The notes: generated by a model from the letters alone, not told the origin. A stretch of 64,000 nucleotides of DNA from Oscillospiraceae bacterium (GCA_009777775.1 WRLE01000008.1:62001-126000), one strand, 5' to 3'; positions 1 through 9,680 are shown, counted from the stretch's first letter. Translations and numbers: made by a program.

Positions 1-652
1 CATCTGCTCGACGGAACGCAGAGATAAAAAGTGGAATAATAATGGGTAATATTGCCTTTGCTCTTTTAACTAATCCTCCAGATTCAAAATCCGCTCCTCG
101 GGATTTTTGCGCACTCATTATTTTATCGGTTTCTTCGATTAGTGTTGGTATGAAACGCAATGCGATGCTCATCATCATAGCAAGTTCATGGACTGGAGCT
201 TTAAGCTTTTTTAATGGGTTGAGTAGCTTTTCAATGCCGTCTGTGAGGGCAATGGGAGAGGTTGTATAGGTAAGAAGAAATGAGCCAACAATCAGCATAA
301 TAAGTCGCACTGCCATATACACCGCTCTCAATATTCCTTCTTTTGTTATAACGATAACATAAAACTGTATAAGAATGGTATCTCCACCGTAAAAAAATAT
401 ATTTAGTAACGTCATAAATACCAATATAAAAACCACGGGTTTTATACCCTTTAGGGCAGTTTTTGCTTTTATTTTCGACAAAGCCAGGCAGGTCATCAAG
501 ACAATAATCATTAAAAGAAATGCAGGTAGTACATTTGCCATAAAAAGCGCAGTAATATACACCATTGTAAGGATCAGCTTTGTGCGAGGGTCTAATCGGT
601 GAACAATGGTATCTCCTGGAAAATATTGTCCAAGGGTGATGTCTTTAAGCAA
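1..652 (-). CDS. ecfT: EcfT, ECF transporter transmembrane component (3' end outside window)
   Basis: Energy-coupling factor T protein: the membrane scaffold that joins the two EcfA ATPases to exchangeable vitamin- or metal-binding S components. The N-terminus reads LLKDITLGQYFPGDT followed by HRLDPRTK, the classic EcfT opening. Several hydrophobic segments follow. Both coupling motifs that contact the ATPases are visible, AQKSRGAD and AFRRAD, close to the window edge. I chose a TTG start at 652 because a stop codon lies five codons upstream and GAGGTG sits 8 nt before it. The reading frame is open from 652 to base 1 (217 codons). It is last in the row ecfA1-ecfA2-ecfT, about 150 bp after ecfA2. 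The substrate is unknown because no S component is in the window. Confidence 0.9.
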   Translation of the reverse strand, partial: MLKDITLGQYFPGDTIVHRLDPRTKLILTMVYITALFMANVLPAFLLMIIVLMTCLALSKIKAKTALKGIKPVVFILVFMTLLNIFFYGGDTILIQFYVIVITKEGILRAVYMAVRLIMLIVGSFLLTYTTSPIALTDGIEKLLNPLKKLKAPVHELAMMMSIALRFIPTLIEETDKIMSAQKSRGADFESGGLVKRAKAILPIIIPLFISAFRRAD

Positions 653-800
653 TGATATGGCACCTCAATATTATTAATGCGAATTTTCTGCGACTATAAT
701 CGTGTAATTTCGCAACGATTGTCATATTTAAATCTGGATAGTATCAAAGCAACGCTCATCGCAAGGACGTTATAGTGCGGTTACTGCTACTTTGTCACAT

Positions 801-1661
801 TTAATTATTCTTATGGCTCTGCAATTTATTTAGAGCAAACCTAAGCTGGGATAATGTATATATGTCTTTATCAATTTTCAATCCCAGTTTTATTAATTGC
901 TGGGCAATCAGTGTTGCTTGGGGTGGAGAAAGATCCATTTCCAAAAGCCGCTCACTTTGGGAAAAAACCTCCCCAGGTGAGCCATCCATAACAATCCCAC
1001 CATTTTCAAAAATGACTATTCTATTTACATTTTTCGCCACTTCTTCCATATTATGAGTGACCATTATAATTGTTGCATCATGGGCGCGCTTATATTCATT
1101 AATGTTTGAAATAATTTCTTCTCTACCTTGAGGGTCAAGCCCGGCTGTGGGTTCATCAAGCACCAATACTTGCGGTTGCATGGCAATCACACCCGCTATT
1201 GCAGCACGCCTTTTTAAGCCTCCTGACAATTCAAAGGGTGATTTATCCATTAAAGATATGTCAATGGAGGCAAAACCAGCGGCTTCCATGACACGCAGAT
1301 GCACTTCATTTTCAGACAACCCCATGTTTCGAGGTCCAAAGGCAATATCATCATATAATGTGGATTCAAAAAGCTGGTATTCGGGATATTGAAAGACAAT
1401 TCCCACCATAAAACGAACTTGACGAGTCCAATCCTTTGAATCGTGTATATCACGCTCTTCAAAAAAGACTCGACCCGAATTTGGCTTTAGAAGTCCGTTC
1501 AAATGTTGTATAAAAGTTGACTTTCCTGACCCTGTATGTCCTATTATGGCTAAATATTCGCCTTTTTCCATTTCAAAATCCACATCAAGAACAGCAACAC
1601 GCTCAAAGGGCGTGCCGATGCTATATGTATGCGTCAGTTTTTCTGTCCTAATCAGCGGCAA
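801..1661 (-). CDS. ecfA2: EcfA2, ECF transporter ATPase
   Basis: Second ATP-binding subunit of the energy-coupling factor module, a cytoplasmic ATPase that forms a heterodimer with EcfA1. Visible motifs are Walker A GHTGSGKST, signature LSGGLKRRAA (usual LSGGQ with Q changed to L, a change seen in EcfA2-type subunits), Walker B LVLDEPTAGLD, and an H-switch in MVTHNMEE. The start is taken as TTG at 1661, giving MPLIRTEKL, because GGAG lies 8 nt upstream. An in-frame ATG at 1679 overlaps that ribosome site and is less likely. Length (286 codons) is normal for the family. It lies 88 bp downstream of ecfA1 on the same strand and is very probably co-transcribed. Confidence 0.92.
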   Translation of the reverse strand: MPLIRTEKLTHTYSIGTPFERVAVLDVDFEMEKGEYLAIIGHTGSGKSTFIQHLNGLLKPNSGRVFFEERDIHDSKDWTRQVRFMVGIVFQYPEYQLFESTLYDDIAFGPRNMGLSENEVHLRVMEAAGFASIDISLMDKSPFELSGGLKRRAAIAGVIAMQPQVLVLDEPTAGLDPQGREEIISNINEYKRAHDATIIMVTHNMEEVAKNVNRIVIFENGGIVMDGSPGEVFSQSERLLEMDLSPPQATLIAQQLIKLGLKIDKDIYTLSQLRFALNKLQSHKNN

Positions 1662-1749
1662 GGAGAGGGCTCCTTTCATTTAAACCTTCTAGCAAATATG
1701 TTTTGGCAATAGACTATGTAAATATTGTCAATTATGATTATATGATATT

Positions 1750-2586
1750 TTATTTTAATGCTTCGAATATAGCTTTTGCACACTCTTCTATGGTCAGAGC
1801 CTTCGTGTCAATGGAAAAACCGTCATCTTGAAGCTCGTGAATTATTTGAACCGTCTCTGGAACGCTCAATCCAGCATTTTTTAGTACAGTGACATTGTAA
1901 AAAACATCTCTAGGTGCAGCATCTATTACTATCTTACCTTCGGACATAACTATAACCCTGTCTGCATCAATAGCTTCTTCCATGTGGTGGGTAATTAAAA
2001 CAATGGTAACGCCGTGCTTATCCCTCAACTCACGAATCGTTTTTATGGTACTCTCTCTACCTTGTGGGTCAAGCATGGCTGTGGGCTCGTCAAAGACAAT
2101 GCACTGCGGGTTCATGGCTAAAACTCCAGCAATTGCCACACGCTGCTTTTGTCCTCCAGATAACAAGTGGGGTGCGTGCTGTCGATATTCATACATATTA
2201 ACCATTTTCAAAGCTTCATCCACCCTCTCCCGAATCTCATGGGAGGGATAGCCAAGATTCTCTGGAGCAAAGGCAACATCTTCTTCGACCACGGTTGCCA
2301 CTATTTGATTATCTGGATTCTGAAAAACCATTCCAACTCTTCTACGAATTTCCAGCAATAGCTCTTCGTTGGCAGTATCTATTCCCCCAACATAAACATG
2401 CCCCCCCTGGGGAAGAAGAAGCGCATTAAAATGCTTAGCAAGGGTAGATTTCCCCGACCCATTATGCCCCAAAACCGCAACAAAAGTCCCCTTCTCGATC
2501 TCCAAATCAATCCCATTAAGAACCACGGATGCGACATCAGCATCATAAGAGAAATATAGTTTTTCAGTCCGAATAATAGAGTCCAT
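1750..2586 (-). CDS. ecfA1: EcfA1, ECF transporter ATPase
   Basis: First ATPase of the ECF vitamin/metal uptake module. Walker A is GHNGSGKST, the Q-loop region contains FQNPDNQ, the signature is [10 protein letters not shown], Walker B is [12 protein letters not shown], and the H-switch is [16 protein letters not shown] is a hallmark of EcfA1/CbiO proteins. The ATG at 2586 ([10 protein letters not shown]) with AAGG about 9 nt upstream fits family alignments. A longer form starting at 2628 would overlap the upstream methyltransferase stop and is rejected. The C-terminal extension after the ATPase domain is typical for EcfA. The gene heads the ECF block, immediately downstream of an unrelated methyltransferase with which it may share a transcript. 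Confidence 0.92.
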   Translation of the reverse strand: MDSIIRTEKLYFSYDADVASVVLNGIDLEIEKGTFVAVLGHNGSGKSTLAKHFNALLLPQGGHVYVGGIDTANEELLLEIRRRVGMVFQNPDNQIVATVVEEDVAFAPENLGYPSHEIRERVDEALKMVNMYEYRQHAPHLLSGGQKQRVAIAGVLAMNPQCIVFDEPTAMLDPQGRESTIKTIRELRDKHGVTIVLITHHMEEAIDADRVIVMSEGKIVIDAAPRDVFYNVTVLKNAGLSVPETVQIIHELQDDGFSIDTKALTIEECAKAIFEALK

Positions 2587-2615
2587 AGTAAAAAACCTTG
2601 TTTTTAAATTAATAA

Positions 2616-3464
2616 TTATGCGCTCCATCTGCAGGCTGCTCCGCAGGGGAGGGTTAGTCCGCTGGATGTTACTGGGATGCCTAGTTCTTGGCTTTCGGCT
2701 TTGCCGCCTAGGACTGATTGGGTGATGTAGCTTAGAGTAGATGGAGATAAGCCTGTTGTGTAGGAGTTAATGAGTACAAACAGAGGCTTGTCTGAAAGTA
2801 CCTCGCCACATAGCTTGAGAAATTCATACAAATCATCTTCCAGCTTCCATACTTCGCCAGAGGGACCTCTTCCATATGAGGGTGGATCCATTATAATTGC
2901 ATCGTATCTTCTTCCACGGTTGATTTCCCGCTTTACAAACTTGCTGCAATCATCCACAATCCAACGTGTTGGCTTCTCTTCAAGACCGGATAATTTCGCA
3001 TTGTCCCTTGCTCGAGAAACCATATTACGAGCAGCGTCCACATGACAAACCTGGGCTCCAGCTGACGATGCAGCTAAGGTCGCTCCGCCTGTATATGCAA
3101 AAAGATTCAAGACATTGATGTTTCTATTTGCATTTTTTATCTTATCAATTATATAGTCCCAATTTACTGCTTGTTCTGGAAATAAGCCAGTATGCTTAAA
3201 ATTCATTAAATTAACATAAAAACTTAAATCCTTATATGCAATTTCCCATTTATCAGGAATCTCTTTTTTGCTCCATTGCCCTCCGCCTGTTGATGAGCGG
3301 TGATAATGGGCATTTGCTTTATTCCAGTATGGATTTTCCTTTGTTGTTTCCCAAACAACCTGTGGGTCTGGTCGAATTAAGATATGCTTCCCCCAGCGTT
3401 CTAAACGCTCGCCAGAGGAGCAGTCCAAAAGCTCATATTCTGACCACTTATCGGAAATCCACAT
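2616..3464 (-). CDS. class I SAM-dependent methyltransferase (RlmI/YccW-like)
   Basis: Cytoplasmic methyltransferase, probably acting on rRNA. The SAM-binding motif I is [13 protein letters not shown], the acidic loop is [10 protein letters not shown], and the catalytic-type motif is MDPPSYGRG, all typical of the Methyltrans_SAM family that includes the 23S rRNA enzyme RlmI. At 282 residues it lacks the N-terminal PUA domain of full RlmI, as many Firmicutes homologues do. The start at 3464 has GGGAG 9 nt upstream. It ends 29 bp before ecfA1, so it may lead that transcript. The exact methylated base cannot be read from sequence. Confidence 0.82.
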   Translation of the reverse strand: MWISDKWSEYELLDCSSGERLERWGKHILIRPDPQVVWETTKENPYWNKANAHYHRSSTGGGQWSKKEIPDKWEIAYKDLSFYVNLMNFKHTGLFPEQAVNWDYIIDKIKNANRNINVLNLFAYTGGATLAASSAGAQVCHVDAARNMVSRARDNAKLSGLEEKPTRWIVDDCSKFVKREINRGRRYDAIIMDPPSYGRGPSGEVWKLEDDLYEFLKLCGEVLSDKPLFVLINSYTTGLSPSTLSYITQSVLGGKAESQELGIPVTSSGLTLPCGAACRWSA

Positions 3465-3604
3465 CAGCTAAATCTCCCAACAAAAATAAACTTGATTATT
3501 ATATCAAGATGCACCAATCAAGTCAAATATGCAAACAGCAAAAAAGCACCAGACTTTCATTTTTGTAGAATGGCGCTTTTCGATGGTACTAAAATTCCAT
3601 TTTA

Positions 3605-4090
3605 TCAATTAACTGCATCAAAGACTTGATTGCAAAGTTCTAAAGCTTCCACCAGGGCCGCTGATGTGCGGGACGCTCCTGTTAGAGCATCAATAGAGTT
3701 TGGATCTCTGTGACCGTAGTATTGTTCCAGATACTCTGGATTTTTTACATTGCCGCCCACATTGGCGGTTTCTTTGTTTGCTCCCATGGTTATACTGGTA
3801 TATTTTCCAGAGGAATCCAGCTCCACTATGAACTCCACATCTCCGCTGAAGCCCTGTCCTATTGCGATTATGACCATTGAACCATCGTTATTTAAATATG
3901 CTTCTACAACACCTTCCGGTAGCAGCTCCCCCGATATTTGCACAGATGAATCGCCACTGGGAACCGATGAGCCATAATAAAAGCTAGGAGCTATTTTCCC
4001 ATGGGCATATATCATCGAAAAGGTGACCACCAGATAAGCAGCAAGCATTGCCACCGTAAATCCAAAATTGTTGTCCGCTGTTTTTGCCAT
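3605..4090 (-). CDS. membrane-anchored FMN-binding domain protein
   Basis: A 161-residue protein with one N-terminal membrane segment (residues about 9-30) and an extracytoplasmic FMN-binding domain like those of RnfG, NqrC and NosR. Near the C-terminus the motif LTGASRTSAAL matches the flavinylation signature (S/T)GA(S/T)xT, in which the last Thr receives FMN through ApbE. That makes it a candidate extracytoplasmic electron carrier. It follows resC, resB and nrfA on the same strand, but a 190-bp AT-rich gap separates it from resC, so it may have its own promoter. I infer that it could pass electrons toward NrfA; the sequence does not prove this. Confidence 0.8.
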   Translation of the reverse strand: MAKTADNNFGFTVAMLAAYLVVTFSMIYAHGKIAPSFYYGSSVPSGDSSVQISGELLPEGVVEAYLNNDGSMVIIAIGQGFSGDVEFIVELDSSGKYTSITMGANKETANVGGNVKNPEYLEQYYGHRDPNSIDALTGASRTSAALVEALELCNQVFDAVN

Positions 4091-4283
4091 TAAATAAAAC
4101 CTCCAATTAAATATCTAAAGCACGAAATTATTCGCACATTATTGACTACTAATATATATATCGAAAAAACACGGTGCAAACTACAGCGCAATTCATAATA
4201 CCACACAAGGTGGCAATGAAACAACAATGAAGTGTTTTTATATAAAATAACCTTTAGTGATGTTTTATAATAATTATAAATTT

Positions 4284-5087
4284 TTATCTATATGAATGTA
4301 GTCCAGGTAATAGCACATTCACTCCGATGAAAGTAAATAGCACAACTCCCACGTTTACAATCGAAAATATAGCCATACGTTTGCCTTGCCAATTTTTACG
4401 TAAACGCTGATGCAAATATATCGCATAAATTATCCAAGTAATCAAAGACCATAGCTCCTTGGGGTCCCATGACCAAAATGAAGACCAGGCTTCTTCTGCC
4501 CAAACAGCACCAGACAATATGACGACGGTAAGCATTAAAATCCCCAATGCCACGAGTCTATAGGAAAAAAAGTCTATCTGCCTTAAATGAACGCCATCCT
4601 CGGGCTCTCCTTTTTTTAAGTCCAACAAATATTTCACTCCTGCACAGCCCGATAGGACAAAGGAAGAATATGATATGACAGCTGCTCCAATATGCAAGGC
4701 AAACCATTGGGAGCGAAGTGCAGGCATCAATTCTCTGATTTCCTTGGGTAAAGAAGCAGCGTAGCACAGCATGAGAAACGCAGCAAGGGTTGCGTATGGT
4801 GCTATCCAGTTTGCCTTGAATTTTAGAATTAGCACGATATATATAAGCGATATACCCAAGGAAAAAGACATGGCAAACTCGAATTGATTGGATAATGGAA
4901 GCCGTCCTGATATCATCGCTCTGCTGATGAAATATGCCAAATGGATGGCAGTTGCCAATAAATAAACGCCCCATGAAATCTGAGATATGCCATCTTTTTT
5001 CGTCATCGAACTAACAAGACGTAAAAGAATGGCAACACCATAAACAATAAGTCCAGCGTTAAAAATTATATCTAAAATATTCAGCAT
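4284..5087 (-). CDS. resC: cytochrome c biogenesis protein ResC/CcsA
   Basis: Polytopic membrane subunit of the system II cytochrome c maturation complex, which with ResB exports haem and ligates it to CxxCH motifs outside the membrane. The 267-residue protein has about eight hydrophobic segments and the tryptophan-rich WWD-type signature, here EEAWSSFWSWDPKELWSL. Conserved His residues flank it (GLHSYR at the end, LHIGAAV in the middle), as expected for haem ligands. It overlaps the end of resB by 7 bp (5081-5087), which indicates translational coupling. Its obvious client is the pentahaem NrfA encoded upstream. Confidence 0.92.
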   Translation of the reverse strand: MLNILDIIFNAGLIVYGVAILLRLVSSMTKKDGISQISWGVYLLATAIHLAYFISRAMISGRLPLSNQFEFAMSFSLGISLIYIVLILKFKANWIAPYATLAAFLMLCYAASLPKEIRELMPALRSQWFALHIGAAVISYSSFVLSGCAGVKYLLDLKKGEPEDGVHLRQIDFFSYRLVALGILMLTVVILSGAVWAEEAWSSFWSWDPKELWSLITWIIYAIYLHQRLRKNWQGKRMAIFSIVNVGVVLFTFIGVNVLLPGLHSYR

Positions 5088-6328
5088 TGAGTACTAGTCT
5101 CCTTGTTCGCTTTTAGAAATGCTTCTATTTCCAACTGCACTCCATCATTTGAACCTGCTGTTTTGTATTTGTCTTTTCCGATTCCAACCAAGGTAGGTAA
5201 ATGGAAAAAACAAAGCCAAAAGCCAATAATGATCAAAATAAATGATGCAAAAAGCAGTTCCAAAAATGGGTGTGGAACTTCCTTGACCCTAATTCCCGAA
5301 AAATAAGCCGGTGCATTAAACGTAAACTCAACATCGCCGATTTGAACACTATCGCCAGGGAGCATGAATCTTGCTGTTCTTCCACCACCATCGGCAACAA
5401 GGACATAATAAACAGGGTCTGGGTAGATAAATGTCTGCATCACCAGGGGTGTGATATGTCCGTCATCATCTATCACATAAGCAGGAAACAACGCTTCATA
5501 CCATATTCCCCTTCCACCTTCACCAGAAAGGAAGCTTCGCTCAGTGAGGTAAAAAGTATCCCAACCGCCGGTTTTAATATTTGTTGCTGTAATTGACCCG
5601 CTAATACCATATGAGTGTTGATAATACTTATGGCTACGATGAGTAAAAGGATGATTTACTTTAATTTCCCGCTGGATACTCGACTGGGCAGACGGAGTAC
5701 TCACATTAATAATGCTGGCATACTCGGTTCTTCCTGTTTCATCTTCAATGCGAAAGCTTTCCAATGTCAGCAGTGTTCCATCTTCGAGTGTTATTGTTTC
5801 ACTGGGGTTTACATTATAATCTATTACTGTGGACATTTTCAACACCAGTCCACCAAAAACTAAAATCAGCAAAAGTCCCAAATGTACCACAAAGGAGCCA
5901 TAAAAACCCAAGGAATTTTTGCTGTACACAATCACATCGTTGGCTTCGCTACTTTTATATTTTTTTTCAGCAAACATATTTTTTAGCTCAATAGCTTCTT
6001 CATTGCTGATATTCTTACCATTTGTCATGTTTTTCATGGACGAAATAAGGCTATCCCTCGTTTTTGCTATACGTCCGAAACGTATAATAGTACAAAAGAG
6101 TAAATTAATGCTTAATAATCCAATCAAAGTGACAAAATACCAAGTGCTAAACAGCCTATTGATACCCAGTCCCACTACAAGATTTCCCATATTATTGGGA
6201 TAGTTCTCCATATACCAAGAGTCGGCTCTGTCTTGGGGTACTAGAGAACCCGCCAAAGAGCAAGCCATAACCAATATTAATAAGATGATACCAAACTTCA
6301 TGGAGCGCAAAAATGCGACAAACTTCAT
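5081..6328 (-). CDS. resB: cytochrome c biogenesis protein ResB
   Basis: Partner of ResC in system II haem attachment. The 415-residue protein has N-terminal membrane segments (about residues 10-30 and 60-80), a third near 140-165, a large extracytoplasmic domain and a final membrane segment (about 360-385), the standard ResB topology. The ATG at 6328 has GGAGG 9 nt upstream. A strong hairpin lies between the nrfA stop and this ribosome binding site, so resB is probably expressed at a lower level than nrfA. It overlaps resC. Together the pair makes the locus self-sufficient for maturing its cytochrome. Confidence 0.92.
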   Translation of the reverse strand: MKFVAFLRSMKFGIILLILVMACSLAGSLVPQDRADSWYMENYPNNMGNLVVGLGINRLFSTWYFVTLIGLLSINLLFCTIIRFGRIAKTRDSLISSMKNMTNGKNISNEEAIELKNMFAEKKYKSSEANDVIVYSKNSLGFYGSFVVHLGLLLILVFGGLVLKMSTVIDYNVNPSETITLEDGTLLTLESFRIEDETGRTEYASIINVSTPSAQSSIQREIKVNHPFTHRSHKYYQHSYGISGSITATNIKTGGWDTFYLTERSFLSGEGGRGIWYEALFPAYVIDDDGHITPLVMQTFIYPDPVYYVLVADGGGRTARFMLPGDSVQIGDVEFTFNAPAYFSGIRVKEVPHPFLELLFASFILIIIGFWLCFFHLPTLVGIGKDKYKTAGSNDGVQLEIEAFLKANKETSTQC

Positions 6329-6346
6329 TTGAGTCGGCCTCCAAAT

Positions 6347-6385
6347 AAAAGACCTTGGAAAGGTTATGCTTTTCCAAGGTCTTTT
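6347..6385 (-). terminator. attenuating hairpin between nrfA and resB
   Basis: A perfect 15-bp inverted repeat (6347-6361 against 6371-6385, arms AAAAGACCTTGGAAA) with a 9-nt loop. On the minus strand it is followed by TTTTATTT-like sequence. It sits after the nrfA stop and just before the resB ribosome binding site. It probably acts as a partial terminator or RNA stabiliser that lets nrfA be expressed above resBC. Confidence 0.8.
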
Positions 6386-6403
6386 CCACTTTAAGAAAAA
6401 TGC

Positions 6404-7720
6404 TTATCCAACCAATGCCTCAAACAAATCTAGGGCATCTTCATAGAGGAACTCTGCTTTTTCAAGACAATAGCGAGTTAGGTTGGAATTATGTACGCCA
6501 TTGCTGTTTTCCACAAAGACGAAATCCCAATAGAATTGAGCATTGCGAAATGCCAAACGAATGGGGTCGAGCTCTTCATCTGTATACTCTTCGCTTTCAA
6601 CTGCTAAGACCAACTCTTCCATTAGCTCTGCTAGAGCTTCGCCAATGGCATCTGCGCGTTCATGGGTTACGGCTTGCGCTGCTCTTACTTCTGCCACTAG
6701 GTCATTATGACACTCCGAACAAGTCTCCGCAATTAGATTCGGGTGACTCAGTGGACTCATCCATTCATGGCTGACATATCTCTCGTCATCTTCGTTGTCC
6801 ACATAGCCCATATGACAATCTGCACAAGCGAAATCTCCTCTATGGTTACTTCCAGAACCGTAGAAAGTCTCATATTCAGGATGCTGTATCTTGATTTGAC
6901 GAACGCCGCTGCGGGGGTTCACATAGTCTGCATAAATTTGTCCATCTGGCATAGTCGTGTTGTTATAGTATGTGAGAATGCTATCTGGATTCATGGTCCT
7001 CACATTTGAGTAAGGTAGAACAACCTCTCTGGTAACAGGGTCGAAATAATATTCCACATGGCATTGGGCGCAAGCCAAGCTTTCAGGAACAGCATCATCG
7101 AAATCGTCTCCGAGACCAGCTGCAAGGTATTGGTGGATAACTGTCAGCTCACCTGGCTCGTTGGCATGACAAGAGAAGCAGCTAACAGGCTCGGTGATTT
7201 GCTCCAATAAATCCCCATATGGAATGGCATAAACTTCAGGACCATTTTCGGCAATGAGTGCGTGGAGATCCGGTGTTTTACACGCAAAGCAATTGGCGAA
7301 AGGATGGGGGCGACCGGAGGCATCTAAATCTTGGAGGGAATACACATGGCCTCGAGCACTCTGATAATCAAAGGCAAAAGCCATGCCCTCATATAGGACT
7401 TTTATATATGGATATGCTTCGGGATATTGATAATGCTCGTCATTATCGAAATTTCGCAAGTAGGATGCATAAATGTCGGGGTGATCTTTTTCCCAATCAT
7501 CAGCCTTGATAACAGAAATTCCAGAACCTGTGGGAAGCAATTGGGGCGTACGATCTGGACGCACTGGGTTTTCAGGTTTCAAATCATCAGGGGGTGAATC
7601 TGATTGAGATGCGGATGGGCTGCTGGTGTTTGCTGGTGTGTTGTTGTTGCAAGCAACGAGGGTAAATGTCAGTAGCAACAGCAATGCAACTATTATTACG
7701 CGAGACAAACTGTTTTTCAA
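6404..7720 (-). CDS. nrfA: ammonia-forming cytochrome c nitrite reductase NrfA (lipoprotein)
   Basis: Pentahaem enzyme that reduces nitrite to ammonium outside the membrane. The haem motifs are in the diagnostic order: CFACK at 144-148 (the CxxCK active-site haem unique to NrfA), CFSCH at 181, CAQCH at 217, CADCH at 299 and CSECH at 334. The family blocks CHVEYYF (catalytic Tyr) and QHPEYETF followed by SNHRGD (catalytic His) are present. The N-terminus is a lipoprotein signal with lipobox LVAC (Cys24), so the mature enzyme should be lipid-anchored. No nrfH quinol oxidase gene is adjacent; the neighbours are resB, resC and an FMN-binding protein. Length (438) is normal. Confidence in the enzyme identity is very high; the electron donor is unresolved. 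Confidence 0.95.
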   Translation of the reverse strand: MKNSLSRVIIVALLLLLTFTLVACNNNTPANTSSPSASQSDSPPDDLKPENPVRPDRTPQLLPTGSGISVIKADDWEKDHPDIYASYLRNFDNDEHYQYPEAYPYIKVLYEGMAFAFDYQSARGHVYSLQDLDASGRPHPFANCFACKTPDLHALIAENGPEVYAIPYGDLLEQITEPVSCFSCHANEPGELTVIHQYLAAGLGDDFDDAVPESLACAQCHVEYYFDPVTREVVLPYSNVRTMNPDSILTYYNNTTMPDGQIYADYVNPRSGVRQIKIQHPEYETFYGSGSNHRGDFACADCHMGYVDNEDDERYVSHEWMSPLSHPNLIAETCSECHNDLVAEVRAAQAVTHERADAIGEALAELMEELVLAVESEEYTDEELDPIRLAFRNAQFYWDFVFVENSNGVHNSNLTRYCLEKAEFLYEDALDLFEALVG

Positions 7721-7867
7721 AATATTTTACCTCCTTGGTTATAAAAACGCTGTAAAATTCATGTAAAATTAATCAAATGATGATTAGTCGAATCATATCA
7801 GAAATTCCCATCAAGGTCAAGCAATATTTCCAGATAAAACACATTTTTGAAGATTGCAAGTTTCTAC

Positions 7868-7999
7868 AAGAGGGTAGCGTAGAGTGTCTGTTTTTAATTC
7901 CGTCAAGCGAAACCAAGGACGGTGGAGCGCGCGAATTGACGCATGGATGCGTCACTGAGCGACAGGAACTAAAAAACAGACACTCTACGCTACCCTCTT
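7868..7999. repeat. MITE-like element with 28-bp terminal inverted repeats
   Basis: Perfect 28-bp inverted repeats at 7868-7895 and 7972-7999 enclose 76 bp. Inside lies a small second palindrome, GACGCAT-GG-ATGCGTC (7938-7953). No gene is encoded. It occupies most of the 290-bp gap between the PucR-type regulator and nrfA. The form resembles a non-autonomous mobile element, or alternatively a large bidirectional terminator. Confidence 0.6.
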
Positions 8000-8010
8000 T
8001 ATTCGTTTTG

Positions 8011-9564
8011 TTACTTACTATAGCTGCTTATCATGCAAGAAAACCATAACTGCATTCTTGTGCTTTCGGGTAGAAGAGCAATATCTGTGTCGATGATTTC
8101 TGCGATTCTTGCCAGCTTGTATGATAGTGTGTTACGATGCATATAAAGGTCCTTGGCAGTTTGTGAAATATTGCAACCATTGAAAATAAAACTACGTAAA
8201 CAATGGACAAAATCCGTATTATTCTCATCATCATATTTTATTAAAGCAACAACACTGGGATGGCAAAGATATGTCCAAGTCCCAGCTCGTTCGAGAATAC
8301 TGCTTACATGGGAAAAATACATACTACCAAAGTACCACATAATTTGATTAGCTTTTCGTCTCTTCCCTTCATCCAACGCTGCCAGAGCCTGCAGATAGTA
8401 GCATTGCAGATCAATGAAAGACTCGAATCGTTGGCTGCAACCTGAGTGCATATTAAGCATCCCTAAAAGATTACTCAAATGCATCGATAGCTCGCTGTTT
8501 TCGATATTGTCTTGATTTCGAACTATTACAACTAAAGTATTACCATGTTCCTCTATCAACAAATCGTTATCAATATTCTTTAAATGCTCTTTTAGTATGC
8601 CGAATCGATTGTCGCTATGTTCATATTCCACTGCAGCTGTGATGGCGAAAACATGGAAATTTCCATTGATTTCCCAACCATGCTGTAATAAATAATAACT
8701 TAGGACTTTCATGTCAACGAGTTTGCCGTCTAGTAATAGAATCAAGTAGTAACTCAATGTCATTTTAGATACGCTGGCATCCAATTTCGAAAAGAATTCC
8801 AATTCAAAGACATCGCGAATATGCGCAGCTAATGATATTTGCCCTTTTGTCAAAGGTGCATATATTTCTTTGATGCCAATATAAAAGAATAACTCATCGA
8901 ATATGTAACCATTCATTAAAATAAATCCATCATCAGATTTATTTACACCATTATAAGCATAAGGCTTCCTGCCTTGTTGCTGATGATTAAAAAAATTCTC
9001 TATTTGTAATTCACCATTTTGCTGAGTTTGTGTCGTTTTTTCCTTTATAATTTCACTCCATATTGATTCTATGCTAGTAAAACTTTCTGTCTCCTTACTC
9101 CCCACCATCAAAATAGTCATAAAAGGGTCTAGTAGAACAAAGGGATTTGACAACATTTTAGATGCAATTTGGCCAAATACGCTAGAGGGTTCTTTTCGCG
9201 ATATACTGTACACCATATCTAAGTTCCATAGTGCATATTTACCGAAAATCCCTTGAACAAAAGTAAATAAAAAAATCAGGTCGTTTTCCCTTGGTATTAC
9301 CATCATGGATTGGTTCTGATATGCGCTATGCTCAATATCGCCGATTATGATGACATCAACATCCTTGAAGATTTCAGAGCTGTTTATGAAATCGTCCGCC
9401 ATCATAACAAATACTGATTCCCGACTAATATCATCACCGCTCATTGTTGGAGATAATAAGGGTAGCCTCGCTTGAAGAAGATAAAGTTCTGTGTCATTTT
9501 TCGAGTATAGGCGCGGATTAAATCTACTGAGCTCATCGAATAATATATGCATATTTAGTTTCAT
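8011..9564 (-). CDS. PucR/CdaR-type transcriptional regulator
   Basis: A 517-residue cytoplasmic regulator. The C-terminus carries the PucR-type helix-turn-helix (HTH_30): the stretch NISQTAKDLYMHRNTLSYKL is the typical recognition helix region, about residues 460-480. The N-terminal half resembles the purine-catabolism/PucR sensor region and the middle a GGDEF-like CdaR domain, though weakly. It lies upstream of nrfA on the same strand, separated by the MITE-like element, so regulation of nitrite reduction is possible but only by position. The start at 9564 has AAGGTC upstream; a second Met 12 nt downstream is an alternative. Confidence 0.8.
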   Translation of the reverse strand: MKLNMHILFDELSRFNPRLYSKNDTELYLLQARLPLLSPTMSGDDISRESVFVMMADDFINSSEIFKDVDVIIIGDIEHSAYQNQSMMVIPRENDLIFLFTFVQGIFGKYALWNLDMVYSISRKEPSSVFGQIASKMLSNPFVLLDPFMTILMVGSKETESFTSIESIWSEIIKEKTTQTQQNGELQIENFFNHQQQGRKPYAYNGVNKSDDGFILMNGYIFDELFFYIGIKEIYAPLTKGQISLAAHIRDVFELEFFSKLDASVSKMTLSYYLILLLDGKLVDMKVLSYYLLQHGWEINGNFHVFAITAAVEYEHSDNRFGILKEHLKNIDNDLLIEEHGNTLVVIVRNQDNIENSELSMHLSNLLGMLNMHSGCSQRFESFIDLQCYYLQALAALDEGKRRKANQIMWYFGSMYFSHVSSILERAGTWTYLCHPSVVALIKYDDENNTDFVHCLRSFIFNGCNISQTAKDLYMHRNTLSYKLARIAEIIDTDIALLPESTRMQLWFSCMISSYSK

Positions 9565-9680
9565 AATATGACCTTCGCTGCTTTATCGGCAATCGCCTTT
9601 AGCTTTCCTTTCTTAAAATTTATATATTTGTGAGTGAAATATTTACAATTAATTGCAAATATTTTTTATCCGTAAGATAC

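Noticed and set aside
7777..8049. ORF spanning the MITE-like element
   Set aside because: It runs across inverted repeats, lacks a ribosome site and has no recognisable domain.
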